Counted from the first letter of the stretch, positions 13,539 to 22,846 are shown. The stretch is DNA of 24,783 bases from Rubrobacter sp. (GCA_016781885.1 JADDPM010000007.1:1-24783), one strand, 5' to 3'. Program-made: numbers and translations. Notes: generated by a model from the letters alone, not told the origin.

Positions 13539-15317
13539 CTAGGGCTCCTTGCGGGCGAGGTGTTCGTCGAGGAAGGCGGCTATCTTGGGGTAGGCGTCGA
13601 GGCGGTTCTTGAGCTTGGCGAGGCCGTGGCCCTCGTCCTCGTAGAGGAGGTACTCGACCGTGCCGCCGTTTTCGCGGACGCGGTCTACGATCTGCTCTGC
13701 CTCTCCTACCGGGACGCGCGGGTCGTTCTTGCCGTGTATGACCATCAGGGGGGCAGTTATCTCTTCGGCTTTGTGGATCGGGCTTATAGATGCCAGAAAC
13801 TGCCGGTCTTTCTCCAAAGACCCGTACTCCGGCTCGCGCAGGGCGCGACGGTAGCTGCCGGTGTTCTCCAGGAACGTGACCATGTTGGCGATCCCGACGA
13901 TATCCACCCCGGCGGTCCACAGCTCCGGGTACTCCGTAAGCGCGGCGAGCACCATGAAGCCGCCGTAGGAGCCGCCCATGACCGCGATGCTCTCATGTCC
14001 TCGCCCGCGCAGCCACCCCGCGGCATGGGCCAAGTCCTTGACCGAGTCCATGCGCAGGTACACGTCGTCGAGGTGAGTGTAGGCCTTACCGTAGCCCGTC
14101 GAGCCGCGCACGTTCGGAGAGAAGACGGCGTAGCCGCGTCCCAGGAGGTACTGCGTAACGGGGGCGAAGAGTGGCCGCGACTGCGACTCCGGACCTCCAT
14201 GCACGTTGACTACCACGGGGGCATTCTCCGCCTCCGGTTTGTAGAAGAGAGCCGGTATCTCACGCCCGTCGAACGACGGGTAGCGAACGACCTCCGGCCT
14301 GCGGAAGGTGTGTATGGGGATGCCCGCCGTCGAGGAGCGGGTAAGGCGCTTCGGCTCCCCGTCGGGGAGATCCACCAGCCACACGTCCGGGTTGCGGTTC
14401 GGGGCGGTGAGGGTAAAGGCGAGCCGCCTCGAGTCCGGGGAGTATTCGAAGCCTCCCAGGATGCCCTCGGGCATCTCCGGCCCGGGGACACGCCTCCCGC
14501 GGCCGTTGAAGAGCATAAAATCAGAGTAGCCCTCGACGTTGCGGCTCACCACGAGCCAGCGTCCGTCCCGCGAGAGCTCGGCCTCCTCGACGTCCCAGTC
14601 GTCGGGGGTCAGGTACTCTATCTCGAGGGTCGAGAGGTCCAGGCGCGCGAGGCGTACGAAGTCTCCGTCCCGGTCCGTTGCCACGAACATGCTCGCCCCG
14701 TCCGCCGTCACCCGTGCCCCCTGGAAGCGGGCGTCCCCCTCGTGCGGGGTGAGTAGCGTCGCCTCGCCGCTGACGAGGTTCAGCCTGTACAGATCGTTAT
14801 TGAGGTTCGAGTGGTGGCGCGAGACGATCAGGTAGGAGCCGTCCGGCGACCAGCACGAGACGGTGTGGTAACCGGCCGTCTCCCACACTACCTGCGGCTC
14901 TCCGTCGGGCAGGTCCTGGACGTACACGTCGAAGTCCGTCCCGTTGCGGCGTGTGGCGGTGTAGGCGATGCGTTCCCCGTTTGGCGCGAAGCCGCCGGAG
15001 TAGTGGATCGCCTCGGGCGCTTGCGTGAGATCCCTTTCTTCGCCGACAGAGTCGTCCAGCAGGAAGAGTTGGGTTCGCTCGTTGCCACCCGCGTCCATGC
15101 TATAGAGGAGCCTCTCCTCCGCGGGGGAGTAGCGAATGCCCGAGACCCGCTCTTCGTGGAAGGTGATCTGCTCTGGCCAGCCTCCTCCCACCGGCACCTC
15201 CCAGGCCTGAGGTACGCCGGTGATGTCCGTCAGGAAGGCGACGCGCCGGCCGTCCGGGGACCAGGTGGCGCCGTGGGCGGCTCGTATCTTCAGGTATCGT
15301 GCAAACTCGTACGCCAT
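13539..15317 (-). CDS. S9 family prolyl oligopeptidase / acylaminoacyl-peptidase-like enzyme
   Basis: The 592-residue protein has an N-terminal beta-propeller with repeated WSPDGR/YSPDSR blades (for example GATWSPDGRRVAFLTD and FEYSPDSRRLAFTL), then an alpha/beta-hydrolase domain from about residue 340. The catalytic triad is visible: Ser450 in GGSYGGFM, Asp532 in GKNDPRVP and His564 in EDEGHGL. Such enzymes cleave short peptides or remove acyl-amino acids, normally in the cytoplasm, with the propeller limiting substrate size. ATG 15317 is chosen because AAGGAG lies four to five bases upstream and the propeller starts directly after it. The open frame extends upstream to 15530, but that extension is not protein-like. 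A promoter is visible upstream (15349-15376). Confidence 0.9.
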   Translation of the reverse strand: MAYEFARYLKIRAAHGATWSPDGRRVAFLTDITGVPQAWEVPVGGGWPEQITFHEERVSGIRYSPAEERLLYSMDAGGNERTQLFLLDDSVGEERDLTQAPEAIHYSGGFAPNGERIAYTATRRNGTDFDVYVQDLPDGEPQVVWETAGYHTVSCWSPDGSYLIVSRHHSNLNNDLYRLNLVSGEATLLTPHEGDARFQGARVTADGASMFVATDRDGDFVRLARLDLSTLEIEYLTPDDWDVEEAELSRDGRWLVVSRNVEGYSDFMLFNGRGRRVPGPEMPEGILGGFEYSPDSRRLAFTLTAPNRNPDVWLVDLPDGEPKRLTRSSTAGIPIHTFRRPEVVRYPSFDGREIPALFYKPEAENAPVVVNVHGGPESQSRPLFAPVTQYLLGRGYAVFSPNVRGSTGYGKAYTHLDDVYLRMDSVKDLAHAAGWLRGRGHESIAVMGGSYGGFMVLAALTEYPELWTAGVDIVGIANMVTFLENTGSYRRALREPEYGSLEKDRQFLASISPIHKAEEITAPLMVIHGKNDPRVPVGEAEQIVDRVRENGGTVEYLLYEDEGHGLAKLKNRLDAYPKIAAFLDEHLARKEP

Positions 15318-15348
15318 GAAGCTCCTTCCAGCCCCTAAAAGGCCTACG

Positions 15349-15376
15349 TTTATAGTGTCGCCATTGTACGATCCAA
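15349..15376 (-). promoter_or_regulatory. Candidate promoter of the S9 peptidase gene
   Basis: On the minus strand TATAAA (15354-15349) is preceded by TTGGAT (15376-15371) with a 16-base spacer. The start codon lies about 31 bases beyond the -10 hexamer, leaving room for the visible ribosome binding site. Confidence 0.5.
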
Positions 15377-15437
15377 GAGAGGGTCGATAGCAGCTGGCGA
15401 GGATCAGGGAGCCAGAGACGCACCTGAGACCAGAACC

Positions 15438-15851
15438 ATGACAACCGCCGAGGAGTTGCTTCGTTACCGGACGACGGTAAGTGAAAGGCTCGCAGAAGGC
15501 TAAGGAAGGTGCCCTTCGGAAGCGGGGCACAGGAGCATCGTGATGGCGCTCGGGCTTCGCTGGAGCAGCATGTATTGGACGACCGGCTCAGCGGGGCATC
15601 CACGCCGGGGACAGGTTATCGTCTCTCCCGCAGCTCGGAGGTCTCCTTCGTAGCGTGAAAGCTTATGCTCCGCAAAGGCTCGTCCGAAGGGTATTGCTCG
15701 CTCCGGCTCTGGCGATCAAGGTACCCGCTCTGTGGTCGCTTATGAACCTCTGCTGAAGGAGATGAGTCCCTTTCCCGGCAGGGATGCTTAGCGGGCCGGC
15801 GTCATCCCCTGCTTGGAGCATAAGGTCTCTGACGTCCTCGAGCAGATGACA
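15438..15851 (+). pseudogene. Degraded Uma2-family (DUF820) gene
   Basis: No intact frame spans this gap, but four fragments in order look like one Uma2 protein. MTTAEELLRYR from ATG 15438 matches the family's usual start and soon hits a stop at 15501. From about 15520, in another frame, come AQEHRDGARASLEQHVLDDRL and GYRLSRSSEV. From 15661, in the third frame, comes APQRLVRRVLLAPALAIKV, resembling the catalytic-core stretch before APDLAIEV. From 15795 comes GVIPCLEHKVSDVLEQ, like the family's C-terminal VLPGFxxxVSELF. Uma2 proteins have a PD-(D/E)XK nuclease-like fold and unknown function. At least three frameshifts show the gene is dead. The assignment rests on remembered family patterns, not a search. 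The window 15852-15940 holds only the gdhA leader. Confidence 0.5.
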
Positions 15852-15940
15852 GCTTACTCCTTCTCCTCGCCATCGGTACACCTCTGGCGCGTATCGACTT
15901 TGGGTAATAAGCTACCCGCGAGCGGGAGAGAAGGAGCGAG

Positions 15941-17287
15941 ATGACGGACACTAGGACCAACATCGAGAGTATCTACGAGGAGGTCGTCGGGCGGAGCCCC
16001 GGCGAGGACGAGTTTCACCAGGCGGTGCGGGAGGTCTTGAACTCTCTGGAGCCTGTGCTCGACAGACACTACGAGTTCGTTGGGCACAAGGTCATCGAGA
16101 GGCTGTGTGAACCGGACCGCCAGATCATGTTCCGCGTCCCCTGGCAGGACGACGAGGGCGAGGTACACATCAACCGTGGCTTCCGCGTAGAGTTCAGCAA
16201 CGCTTTGGGTCCCTACAAGGGAGGCTTGCGCTTCCACCCCTCGGTGTATCTCGGGACCGTCAAGTTCTTGGGCTTCGAGCAGGTCTTCAAGAACAGCCTG
16301 CTGGGCCTCGGGATAGGCGGCGGCAAGGGCGGGGCCGACTTCGACCCAAAGGGAAAGTCCGATAGCGAGGTGATGCGCTTCTGCCAGAGCTTCATGACCG
16401 AGCTCTACAGGCACATCGGCGAGAACACCGACGTCCCGGCGGGAGATACAGGCGTTGGGCCGCGCGAGATCGGCTACATGTTCGGCCAGTACAAGCGGAT
16501 CACCAACCGCTACGAGACTGGCACCTTCACCGGCAAGGAGGTCAATTGGGGCGGCGCCCCGGTCCGCTTCGAGGCTACCGGCTACGGCTGCGCCTACTTC
16601 ATGCGGGAGATGCTGGGGACCCTCGACGAGTCCTTCGAGGGGAAGACGTGCGTCGTCTCCGGCTCCGGCAACGTGGCGGTCTACGCCATCGAGAAGATAC
16701 AGGAGTTTGGCGGCAAGGTAGTCGCCTGCTCCGACTCGGGCGGCGTAATTTACGATGAAGAAGGGCTGGATCTGGAGACGGTAAAACGGATCAAGCAGTT
16801 CGAGCGCGGCCGCATCTCGGAGTATGCCGGCGACCATGACCGCGCGCAATTCGAGGAAGACGGCAACATCTGGGAGATACCGTGCGACGTGGCCCTCCCC
16901 TGCGCCACCCAGAACGAGCTTGAAGAGGGTGATGCGCAAAAGCTGATCGAGAATGGGTGCATCGCGGTGGGCGAAGGTGCCAACATGCCCTGCACTCCCG
17001 AGGCCGTGCAGGCCTTTTTAGAGGCCGGCGTCGCCTTCGGTCCTGGCAAGGCGGCAAACGCCGGCGGGGTCGCCGTCTCGGCTCTGGAGATGCAGCAGAA
17101 CGCAGGCCGCCAAACCTGGAGCTTCGAGTACACAGACCAGCAGCTAAAAGAGATAATGCAGAAGATCCACGCAGACTGCCGCGACACCGCCGAAGAGTAC
17201 GGCACGCCCGGCAACTATCTCAACGGCGCGAACATAGCCGGCTTCATCAAGGTAGCCCGCGCCCTGATCGCGCAGGGCCTGACCTAA
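15941..17287 (+). CDS. gdhA: NADP-specific glutamate dehydrogenase
   Basis: The 448-residue protein is collinear with hexameric bacterial GdhA (447 residues in E. coli). Substrate-binding and catalytic motifs are present: GPYKGGLRFHPSV, GGGKGGADFDPKGKSD, and VPAGDTGVGPREIGYM with the catalytic Asp. The Rossmann domain begins VVSGSGNVAVYAIEK and continues VVACSDSGGVIYDEEG, where Ser rather than an acidic residue favours NADP. The enzyme makes glutamate from 2-oxoglutarate and ammonium in the cytoplasm. ATG 15941 has AGAAGGAG six bases upstream. The leader contains two small adjacent inverted repeats (GGGTA/TACCC and CCCGC/GCGGG at 15902-15926) that could affect expression. It faces the NAD-dependent enzyme across a 39-base gap. 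Confidence 0.96.
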   Translation: MTDTRTNIESIYEEVVGRSPGEDEFHQAVREVLNSLEPVLDRHYEFVGHKVIERLCEPDRQIMFRVPWQDDEGEVHINRGFRVEFSNALGPYKGGLRFHPSVYLGTVKFLGFEQVFKNSLLGLGIGGGKGGADFDPKGKSDSEVMRFCQSFMTELYRHIGENTDVPAGDTGVGPREIGYMFGQYKRITNRYETGTFTGKEVNWGGAPVRFEATGYGCAYFMREMLGTLDESFEGKTCVVSGSGNVAVYAIEKIQEFGGKVVACSDSGGVIYDEEGLDLETVKRIKQFERGRISEYAGDHDRAQFEEDGNIWEIPCDVALPCATQNELEEGDAQKLIENGCIAVGEGANMPCTPEAVQAFLEAGVAFGPGKAANAGGVAVSALEMQQNAGRQTWSFEYTDQQLKEIMQKIHADCRDTAEEYGTPGNYLNGANIAGFIKVARALIAQGLT

Positions 17288-17291
17288 CACA

Positions 17292-17323
17292 GCCCAACCA
17301 GTTACTATCGTTTCCGGTTGGGC
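17292..17323. terminator. Shared hairpin between two convergent glutamate dehydrogenase genes
   Basis: GCCCAACC at 17292-17299 pairs with GGTTGGGC at 17316-17323 around a 16-base loop. It fills the 39-base gap between the two stop codons and could terminate both transcripts. T-runs are short on both sides, so strength is uncertain. Confidence 0.5.
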
Positions 17324-17326
17324 CGT

Positions 17327-20300
17327 TTAACCGGCGGTTGCCTCCGCCTTAATAGACAACGCACCGGACGAAGCCGCGAGGTTGCGGAGCTCCCGCAGCG
17401 CCACCGAGAGCGTCGAGAGATCGAAGTTCCCGCTGGCGCCGATGTCCCTCAACACCTGCACGAAACGTTCGGCGGCCACCTTGTTTCTCTCCATCCACTC
17501 TTCGATGCGCGCGGAGGCGTCGAGGTCTCCGTCGGTATCGCGGAGGACCCCGGCGGTGAGCCCGGCCTGCTGTCCGTAGAGGTCATCGCGCAAGGCGGCT
17601 CGCGCCAGGGTCTGCCAGCGGTCCTGGCGAGGCAGGGCGTCTATGCGGTCGCGCAGCCGGTGAAGCATAAGGCGGTCGCCCAGAGTAAAGTGGACGGCGG
17701 CAACGGTCTCCAGAGGCTGGTCCGTCGCGGCGGCAACCTCTACAACGTCTAGGGTGGAGAAGAGCGAGTTCAGGCCGGCTACCCGTCTGGCGAGCTCGTG
17801 CGGGACGCCCTCCTCGACGAGGCTGACAGTCGTCTCATCGAGAGATTCGCGGTCGGAGTCGAGCATTAGCTGTGGAAGGCGTTCGGCAAGCTCCGCAGCA
17901 CCCTCGGAGAAGTAAGAGACCGTGGCGGCTACGTCGAGGGGTGGACGGCGGTTGCGGAGGAGCCAGCGCGTCGCCCGCTCGACCAGCCTGCGCCCGACGA
18001 GGAGCATCTCCGTCTGGGTTCGGGCGGGGACCTCGTTGTCGAGGGCTTCGATCTCCGTCCACAAGCTACGCATGTCGAAGACCTCACGCGCTGCTGCGTA
18101 GGCGCGGGCGATCTCCGGGGCCTCCGTCCCGGTCTCCTCGCCCATGCGGTAGGCGAACGTGGTGCCGGCCCGGTTTACCATGCTGTTGGTTACCTGGGTG
18201 GCGACAAGCTCGCGCCGCAGGCGGTGCTCCTGCATCCGATCCTCGAAGCGTTCGCGTAAAGGCGTTGGGAAGTAGCGCGCAAGCTCGGCGGAGAGGTAGG
18301 GGTCCTCCGGCACGTCCGAGGAGATCAACGCCCCGTACAACGCGATCTTGGTGTACGCTAACAGCACCGCGAACTCGGGTGCCGTCAACCCCCGCCCGGC
18401 AGCTTTCCGCTCCGAGAGCGTCTCCTCGTCGGGCAGAAACTCCAGCCTGCGGTCGAGCCTGCCGGCGCTCTCCAGGGAGCGGATGTAGCGGGCGTGTACG
18501 TCCACCATCGAGGCGCCCTGGACCACGGCGTTGTCGAGCGCCAGGTTCTGGAGGTAGTTGTCGCGCAGGACGAGCTGGGCTACCTCTTCGGTCATCTGCG
18601 CGAGAAGCTCGTTGCGCTGCTTCCCGGTCATGTCGCCGTCGGCGACGACCTTGTCGAGCAGTATCTTTATGTTCACCTCGTGGTCGGAGGTATCCACGCC
18701 GGCGGAGTTGTCTATGGCGTCCGTGTTGATCCGTCCTCCATTGAGCGCATACTCCACGCGCCCCCGCTGCGTAAACCCGAGGTTCCCCCCCTCCCCCACC
18801 ACCCGGCACCGCAGCTCGTTGGCGTCCACCCTCAAAGCGTCGCTCGCCTTGTCGCCTACCTCGGCGTTCGTCTCCACGCTCGCCTTCACGTAGGTGCCTA
18901 TCCCACCGTTCCACAGCAGGTCCGCCCGCGCCTTGAGGAGCGCCCTTATAACCTCGTTCGGGGGCAGCGCGTCGTCCTCGACGTCCAGCAGCTCCTTGAC
19001 CTCGAGCGAAAGGGGGATGGACTTGGCGGTGCGCGGGAAGACGCCGCCGCCCTGAGATATGAGGGCCTCGTCGTAATCGGACCACGAGGAGCGGGGCAGC
19101 TTGAAGAGCCTCTCGCGCTCCTCGAAGCTCGTCTCGGGATCGGGGTCGGGGTCGAGGAAGACGTGCAGATGGTTGAAGGCGCCGACTAGCTTTATGTGCC
19201 TGCTCAGGAGCATGCCGTTTCCGAAGACGTCCCCAGACATGTCCCCGATGCCGACCACCGTGAAGTCCTGCTCCTGAGTATTGAGACCGAGGACGTGGAA
19301 GTGTCGCTTGACCGACTCCCAGGCGCCGCGCGCGGTGATCCCCATCCTCTTGTGATCGTAGCCCGCGGACCCGCCGGAGGCGAAGGCGTCGCCGAGCCAG
19401 AAGCCGTACTCCGCCGAGATGCCGTTGGCGATATCCGAGAAGGTCGCGGTCCCCTTGTCCGCCGCCACGACGAGGTAAGGATCGTCCTCGTCGTAGCGTA
19501 CGACATCCGGGGGCGGGACGATGCCGTCTTCGACGATGTTGTCGGTCAGGTCGAGCATGCCGTGAATGAGGGTCTTGTAGCAGGACACGACCTCCTGCAT
19601 TAGCGCCTCGCGTCCCCCGTTCGTGGGCGGTCGCTTGACTACGAAGCCGCCCTTCGCGCCGACGGGTACGATCACGGCGTTCTTGACCATCTGGGCCTTC
19701 ATGAGCCCCAGCACCTCGGTGCGGAAGTCCTCCCGACGGTCGGACCAGCGGATGCCGCCGCGCGCGACCTTGCCGCCTCGCAGGTGCACCCCCTCGGTTC
19801 GGGGCGAGTACACAAAGATCTCGAACATCGGGCGCGGCAGCGGCAGCTCGGGGATGCGCGCGGAGTCGAACTTGAACGAGAGGTAGGGCTTCGGCGCCCC
19901 GTCCGGCCCCGTCTGGTAGTAGTTCGTCCGCAGCGTCGCCAGGGTGACGTTCAAGAGGCTCCTCAAGATGCGGTCTTCGTCCAGGCTCGCCACCTCGTCG
20001 AGAGCTGTCTCGATCTCCGAGGTCAAATGTTCCGTCTGTTCTTCAGCCTCGCCCTGGCGAGACGGGTCGAAGCGGGCCTCGAAGAGCTCCACGAGGAGAC
20101 GGGCTATACTCGGGTTATTCGCCAGGCTCTCCTCTATGTAGGTCTGGCTGAAGGTGATCTCGGTCTGGCGCAGATACCTGGCGTAGGCCCGTAAGATGGA
20201 GACCTCGCGCCAGGTGATCCGGGAGCGCAGGACCAGGCGGTTGAAGCCGTCGTTCTCCACGGCGCCGCTCCACGCCTTTGCGAAGGTGTCTTGAAAGATA

Positions 20301-22183
20301 TCCCGGATCTCCCCGGCCTGGAGCTGGCCCTGCGACTCGTAGGTCAGGCCGAAGTCGTTGATCCAAACCGGCGGCGAGTCCGCAGGCTCCACTTTATACG
20401 GGCGCTGGTCGGCGACCTCCACACCCATGTCTTCTAGCAACGGCAGGACTCTCGACAAAGAGATCTGGCCCGCCGACCGGTACAGCCTGAACCGCAGGAA
20501 GTCCTCGGGCGCCTCCAACGGGTGGTAGAGGCTCATACCGATATCCTCGTCCCCGGCGAGGCCCTCGATCCTCTCTATGTCCGTTACTGCGGTCCGGGCG
20601 AGGTAATCGTCGCGGTAGCCCGGGGGGAACGCCTCACCGTAGCGATGGAAGAGCTCCACCCCGCGCTCCTCCCCGCACCGCTCGATCAGGGCGTCGTAGA
20701 GACCGTCCTTCCAGGAGCGGGTCGCCTCGACGAGGCGCGCCTCGATCTCACCCACGTCATACTCTGGCACCCCGTCCGGCGGGGTGTAGATGGTGAAGTG
20801 GAGTCGCGCGAGCACCGACTCGGAGAGCCGGACATCGAACTCCGCGCCCACACCGCCGAACGCATCTTGCAGGATCTCCTGCATGCGCTGCCGTATCTCC
20901 GTGTTGTAGCGGTCACGCGGCACATAGACCAGGCAGGAGAAGAAACGCTCGTATGCATCGCGCCGCACGAAGAGCCGCACGCGCTGGCGCTCCTGCAAGT
21001 GTAGTATCCCCATCGCGGTCTCGAACAGCTCGTCCGGCGAGATCTGGAACATCTCGTCGCGAGGGTAGGTCTCCAGGATCTCGGCCAGGTCCTTCTCGTT
21101 GTGGCTCCCCGTGGGGAACCCCGCCCGCTCCAGCACGCTCCTCCCCTTGCGCCGGACGAGCGGTATCTCGAACACGCTCGCGCTGTACGCCGAGAAGGTG
21201 TACAGACCGAGGAAGCGCCGCTCGCCGACGACCTCGCCGGAGGAGTCGAACCGCTTGACCCCAATGTAGTCCAGATAGGAAGGCCGGTGGACGGTAGCGC
21301 GCGAGTTGGCCTTGGTGAGGTTCAGGAGGTTCGGCGAGCGTGCGAGCCTGCGCACCCCGGCCGGTAGCCTGGCGAAGCTGCGTGAGACCGGCTGCGGACT
21401 ATCCTCCCTCAAGATGCCGAGCCCGCTCCCCGATACGGAGCGCAGTTGGTCCTCCCCGTCCTGCGTCAGCAGGTCGTACTCGCGGTAGCCCAAAAAGGTG
21501 AAGTTATCGTCGGAGATCCAGCCAAGAAACGCCCGCGCCTCCTCGAGCTCGCCCTCCTCGATCGGCGGCTCCTCCTCCCCGGACCCGGCGGCGATACTTT
21601 GAGCCTTCTCGCGCATCGCTCGCCAGTCCTCGACGGCCGCGCGCACGTCCCCCAAGACCCTCTCCAGGGAGTCGTGAAGCTCTTTTAGAACTTCTGGCTC
21701 CGTCTGCCGGTCCACCTCGACGTGGATGAAGGACTCGGGAGTAGCATCGTCCGCGTCCGATCCTGGGGGCAGAACCTCGACAAGGCCCCCTTCGTCGTCG
21801 CGCCGCACCTTCGTTACCGCGTGGACCATCAAGTGTACGGCGTAGCCGCGGCGGTTGATCTCCATCCTCGTCGAGTCCACGAGGAACGGCATATCGTCGT
21901 TGACCATCTCCACCACCGTGTGGGTGGATTGCCAGCCGTGCTCCTCGAACCGCGGGTTGTACACCCGAGCCTTCGCAGTTCCCGGCCTCCGCTCGCGGGC
22001 GAAGTTCAGGTGCGCCAAAGCCGCCCCGTACAGGTCCACGTCGCTGCGCGAGGCCAAATCCTCCCTCGGAACCCAGCCATAGTACTGTCCTACGAACTCC
22101 TCGACCAGCCGCGCCCGATCCTCGGGCAACTGCTCCCGCACCCGCGCAACGACCTTCCCGAGTAACTCATCCTTTACAAGCAT
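17327..22183 (-). CDS. gdhB: NAD-specific glutamate dehydrogenase, large (180-kDa class)
   Basis: The 1618-residue protein matches the length and order of the large NAD-GDH class. An N-terminal regulatory region with ACT-like segments spans roughly residues 1-700. The catalytic domain follows, with GAKGGFVVKRPP, the dinucleotide and substrate region DKGTATFSDIANG, GDAFASGGSAGYDHKRMGIT and VVGIGDMSGDVFGNGML. A long helical C-terminal domain ends the protein. The class oxidises glutamate to 2-oxoglutarate and ammonium with NAD, mainly for catabolism, and is often allosterically regulated by amino acids. ATG 22183 (MLVKDELLGKVV) is chosen because GGAGG lies nine bases upstream and the family begins here; the open frame to 22489 is not protein-like before this point. 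It is tail to tail with gdhA. The symbol follows common usage only. Confidence 0.94.
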   Translation of the reverse strand: MLVKDELLGKVVARVREQLPEDRARLVEEFVGQYYGWVPREDLASRSDVDLYGAALAHLNFARERRPGTAKARVYNPRFEEHGWQSTHTVVEMVNDDMPFLVDSTRMEINRRGYAVHLMVHAVTKVRRDDEGGLVEVLPPGSDADDATPESFIHVEVDRQTEPEVLKELHDSLERVLGDVRAAVEDWRAMREKAQSIAAGSGEEEPPIEEGELEEARAFLGWISDDNFTFLGYREYDLLTQDGEDQLRSVSGSGLGILREDSPQPVSRSFARLPAGVRRLARSPNLLNLTKANSRATVHRPSYLDYIGVKRFDSSGEVVGERRFLGLYTFSAYSASVFEIPLVRRKGRSVLERAGFPTGSHNEKDLAEILETYPRDEMFQISPDELFETAMGILHLQERQRVRLFVRRDAYERFFSCLVYVPRDRYNTEIRQRMQEILQDAFGGVGAEFDVRLSESVLARLHFTIYTPPDGVPEYDVGEIEARLVEATRSWKDGLYDALIERCGEERGVELFHRYGEAFPPGYRDDYLARTAVTDIERIEGLAGDEDIGMSLYHPLEAPEDFLRFRLYRSAGQISLSRVLPLLEDMGVEVADQRPYKVEPADSPPVWINDFGLTYESQGQLQAGEIRDIFQDTFAKAWSGAVENDGFNRLVLRSRITWREVSILRAYARYLRQTEITFSQTYIEESLANNPSIARLLVELFEARFDPSRQGEAEEQTEHLTSEIETALDEVASLDEDRILRSLLNVTLATLRTNYYQTGPDGAPKPYLSFKFDSARIPELPLPRPMFEIFVYSPRTEGVHLRGGKVARGGIRWSDRREDFRTEVLGLMKAQMVKNAVIVPVGAKGGFVVKRPPTNGGREALMQEVVSCYKTLIHGMLDLTDNIVEDGIVPPPDVVRYDEDDPYLVVAADKGTATFSDIANGISAEYGFWLGDAFASGGSAGYDHKRMGITARGAWESVKRHFHVLGLNTQEQDFTVVGIGDMSGDVFGNGMLLSRHIKLVGAFNHLHVFLDPDPDPETSFEERERLFKLPRSSWSDYDEALISQGGGVFPRTAKSIPLSLEVKELLDVEDDALPPNEVIRALLKARADLLWNGGIGTYVKASVETNAEVGDKASDALRVDANELRCRVVGEGGNLGFTQRGRVEYALNGGRINTDAIDNSAGVDTSDHEVNIKILLDKVVADGDMTGKQRNELLAQMTEEVAQLVLRDNYLQNLALDNAVVQGASMVDVHARYIRSLESAGRLDRRLEFLPDEETLSERKAAGRGLTAPEFAVLLAYTKIALYGALISSDVPEDPYLSAELARYFPTPLRERFEDRMQEHRLRRELVATQVTNSMVNRAGTTFAYRMGEETGTEAPEIARAYAAAREVFDMRSLWTEIEALDNEVPARTQTEMLLVGRRLVERATRWLLRNRRPPLDVAATVSYFSEGAAELAERLPQLMLDSDRESLDETTVSLVEEGVPHELARRVAGLNSLFSTLDVVEVAAATDQPLETVAAVHFTLGDRLMLHRLRDRIDALPRQDRWQTLARAALRDDLYGQQAGLTAGVLRDTDGDLDASARIEEWMERNKVAAERFVQVLRDIGASGNFDLSTLSVALRELRNLAASSGALSIKAEATAG

Positions 22184-22458
22184 GAATACGAACCTCCGTA
22201 TATAGTGCTCCCGGCACGGCTGCACCCCTACCGTTCTAAACAAACAGTGTGCTACACCCGGAAGCCTCGCGCCACCCATCCATAGAGGAGCGCCGGGGAG
22301 ATCTGGTAGAGAGAAAAGGCCGGGAACGGAGCTGGCATGACTATTGCCCGTCCAGGGGTTAGGACCCTCGATGCAATACGTATGGAAACGGCGGCTCCTG
22401 GGATATACGGCGGTACGCATGGGGTGTATAGTACGGGGAGACGTGAAAGGAGTTACTC
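22184..22458. promoter_or_regulatory. Divergent control region between NAD-GDH and the ArsR-type gene
   Basis: No gene was found in these 275 bases. The forward side holds the likely promoter of the ArsR-type gene: TATAGT at 22427-22432 as a -10. Nearby are ATATAC (22403-22408) and GTGTAT (22424-22429), which form an imperfect inverted pair around it, and a perfect palindrome ATACGTAT at 22376-22383. These are candidates for an autoregulatory metal-responsive operator. A -35 hexamer is not obvious. Confidence 0.4.
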
Positions 22459-22833
22459 TTGCAAGAGCAGAGTATGAATATGCAAGCATGTCCGGACGTA
22501 GAGATCGGCCGGGAGAGCGAAGACATGTGCCTTCTGGCGCAGGCCTTCAACGGGTTCGCCAACACGACGCGTCTCTCCATCCTATTGCTCCTTGCGCGCC
22601 GGGGAGAGACAAAGGTGGGCGAGTTGGTGAACGAGTTGGGCGCGCCGCAGCCGCGAGTCTCCGACCACCTGCGCTGCCTGGCCTGGTGCGGCTACGTGAA
22701 GGTTCGGCGCGAGGGCCGCAACGCCTACTACTCCCTGGCCGACGACAGGGTCCTCGAGATGCTGCGACTGGGCGAGGCGATGCTCCGGGACAACCTCGAG
22801 CACGTAGAGGCGTGCGACGCGATGAAGAACTGA
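22459..22833 (+). CDS. ArsR/SmtB-family metal-responsive repressor, CmtR-like
   Basis: The 124-residue protein has a winged helix-turn-helix: FANTTRLSILLLL, the recognition helix around QPRVSDHLRCL, and the wing VKVRREGRNAYYSL. Cys73 and Cys77 lie in the recognition helix (HLRCLAWCGYV) with the same C-x3-C spacing as Cys57 and Cys61 of the Cd/Pb sensor CmtR of Mycobacterium tuberculosis. Cys119 near the C-terminus corresponds to its Cys102 (42 versus 41 residues after the second Cys). Two more cysteines, 11 and 24, lie in the N-terminal arm. Metal binding should release the operator. TTG 22459 is supported by AAGGAG seven bases upstream. The adjacent downstream gene is a broken thioredoxin-fold protein, so the original target operon may be lost. 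Confidence 0.85.
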   Translation: MQEQSMNMQACPDVEIGRESEDMCLLAQAFNGFANTTRLSILLLLARRGETKVGELVNELGAPQPRVSDHLRCLAWCGYVKVRREGRNAYYSLADDRVLEMLRLGEAMLRDNLEHVEACDAMKN

Positions 22834-22846
22834 ATCCAGGCGTGAC

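Noticed and set aside
15318..15530. N-terminal extension of the S9 peptidase frame
   Set aside because: A promoter and ribosome binding site sit inside it just before ATG 15317, and the extra residues do not fit the propeller.
22184..22489. N-terminal extension of the NAD-GDH frame
   Set aside because: The extra 102 codons are not protein-like, overlap the ArsR-type start region, and a good ribosome binding site and the family's usual N-terminus occur at 22183.
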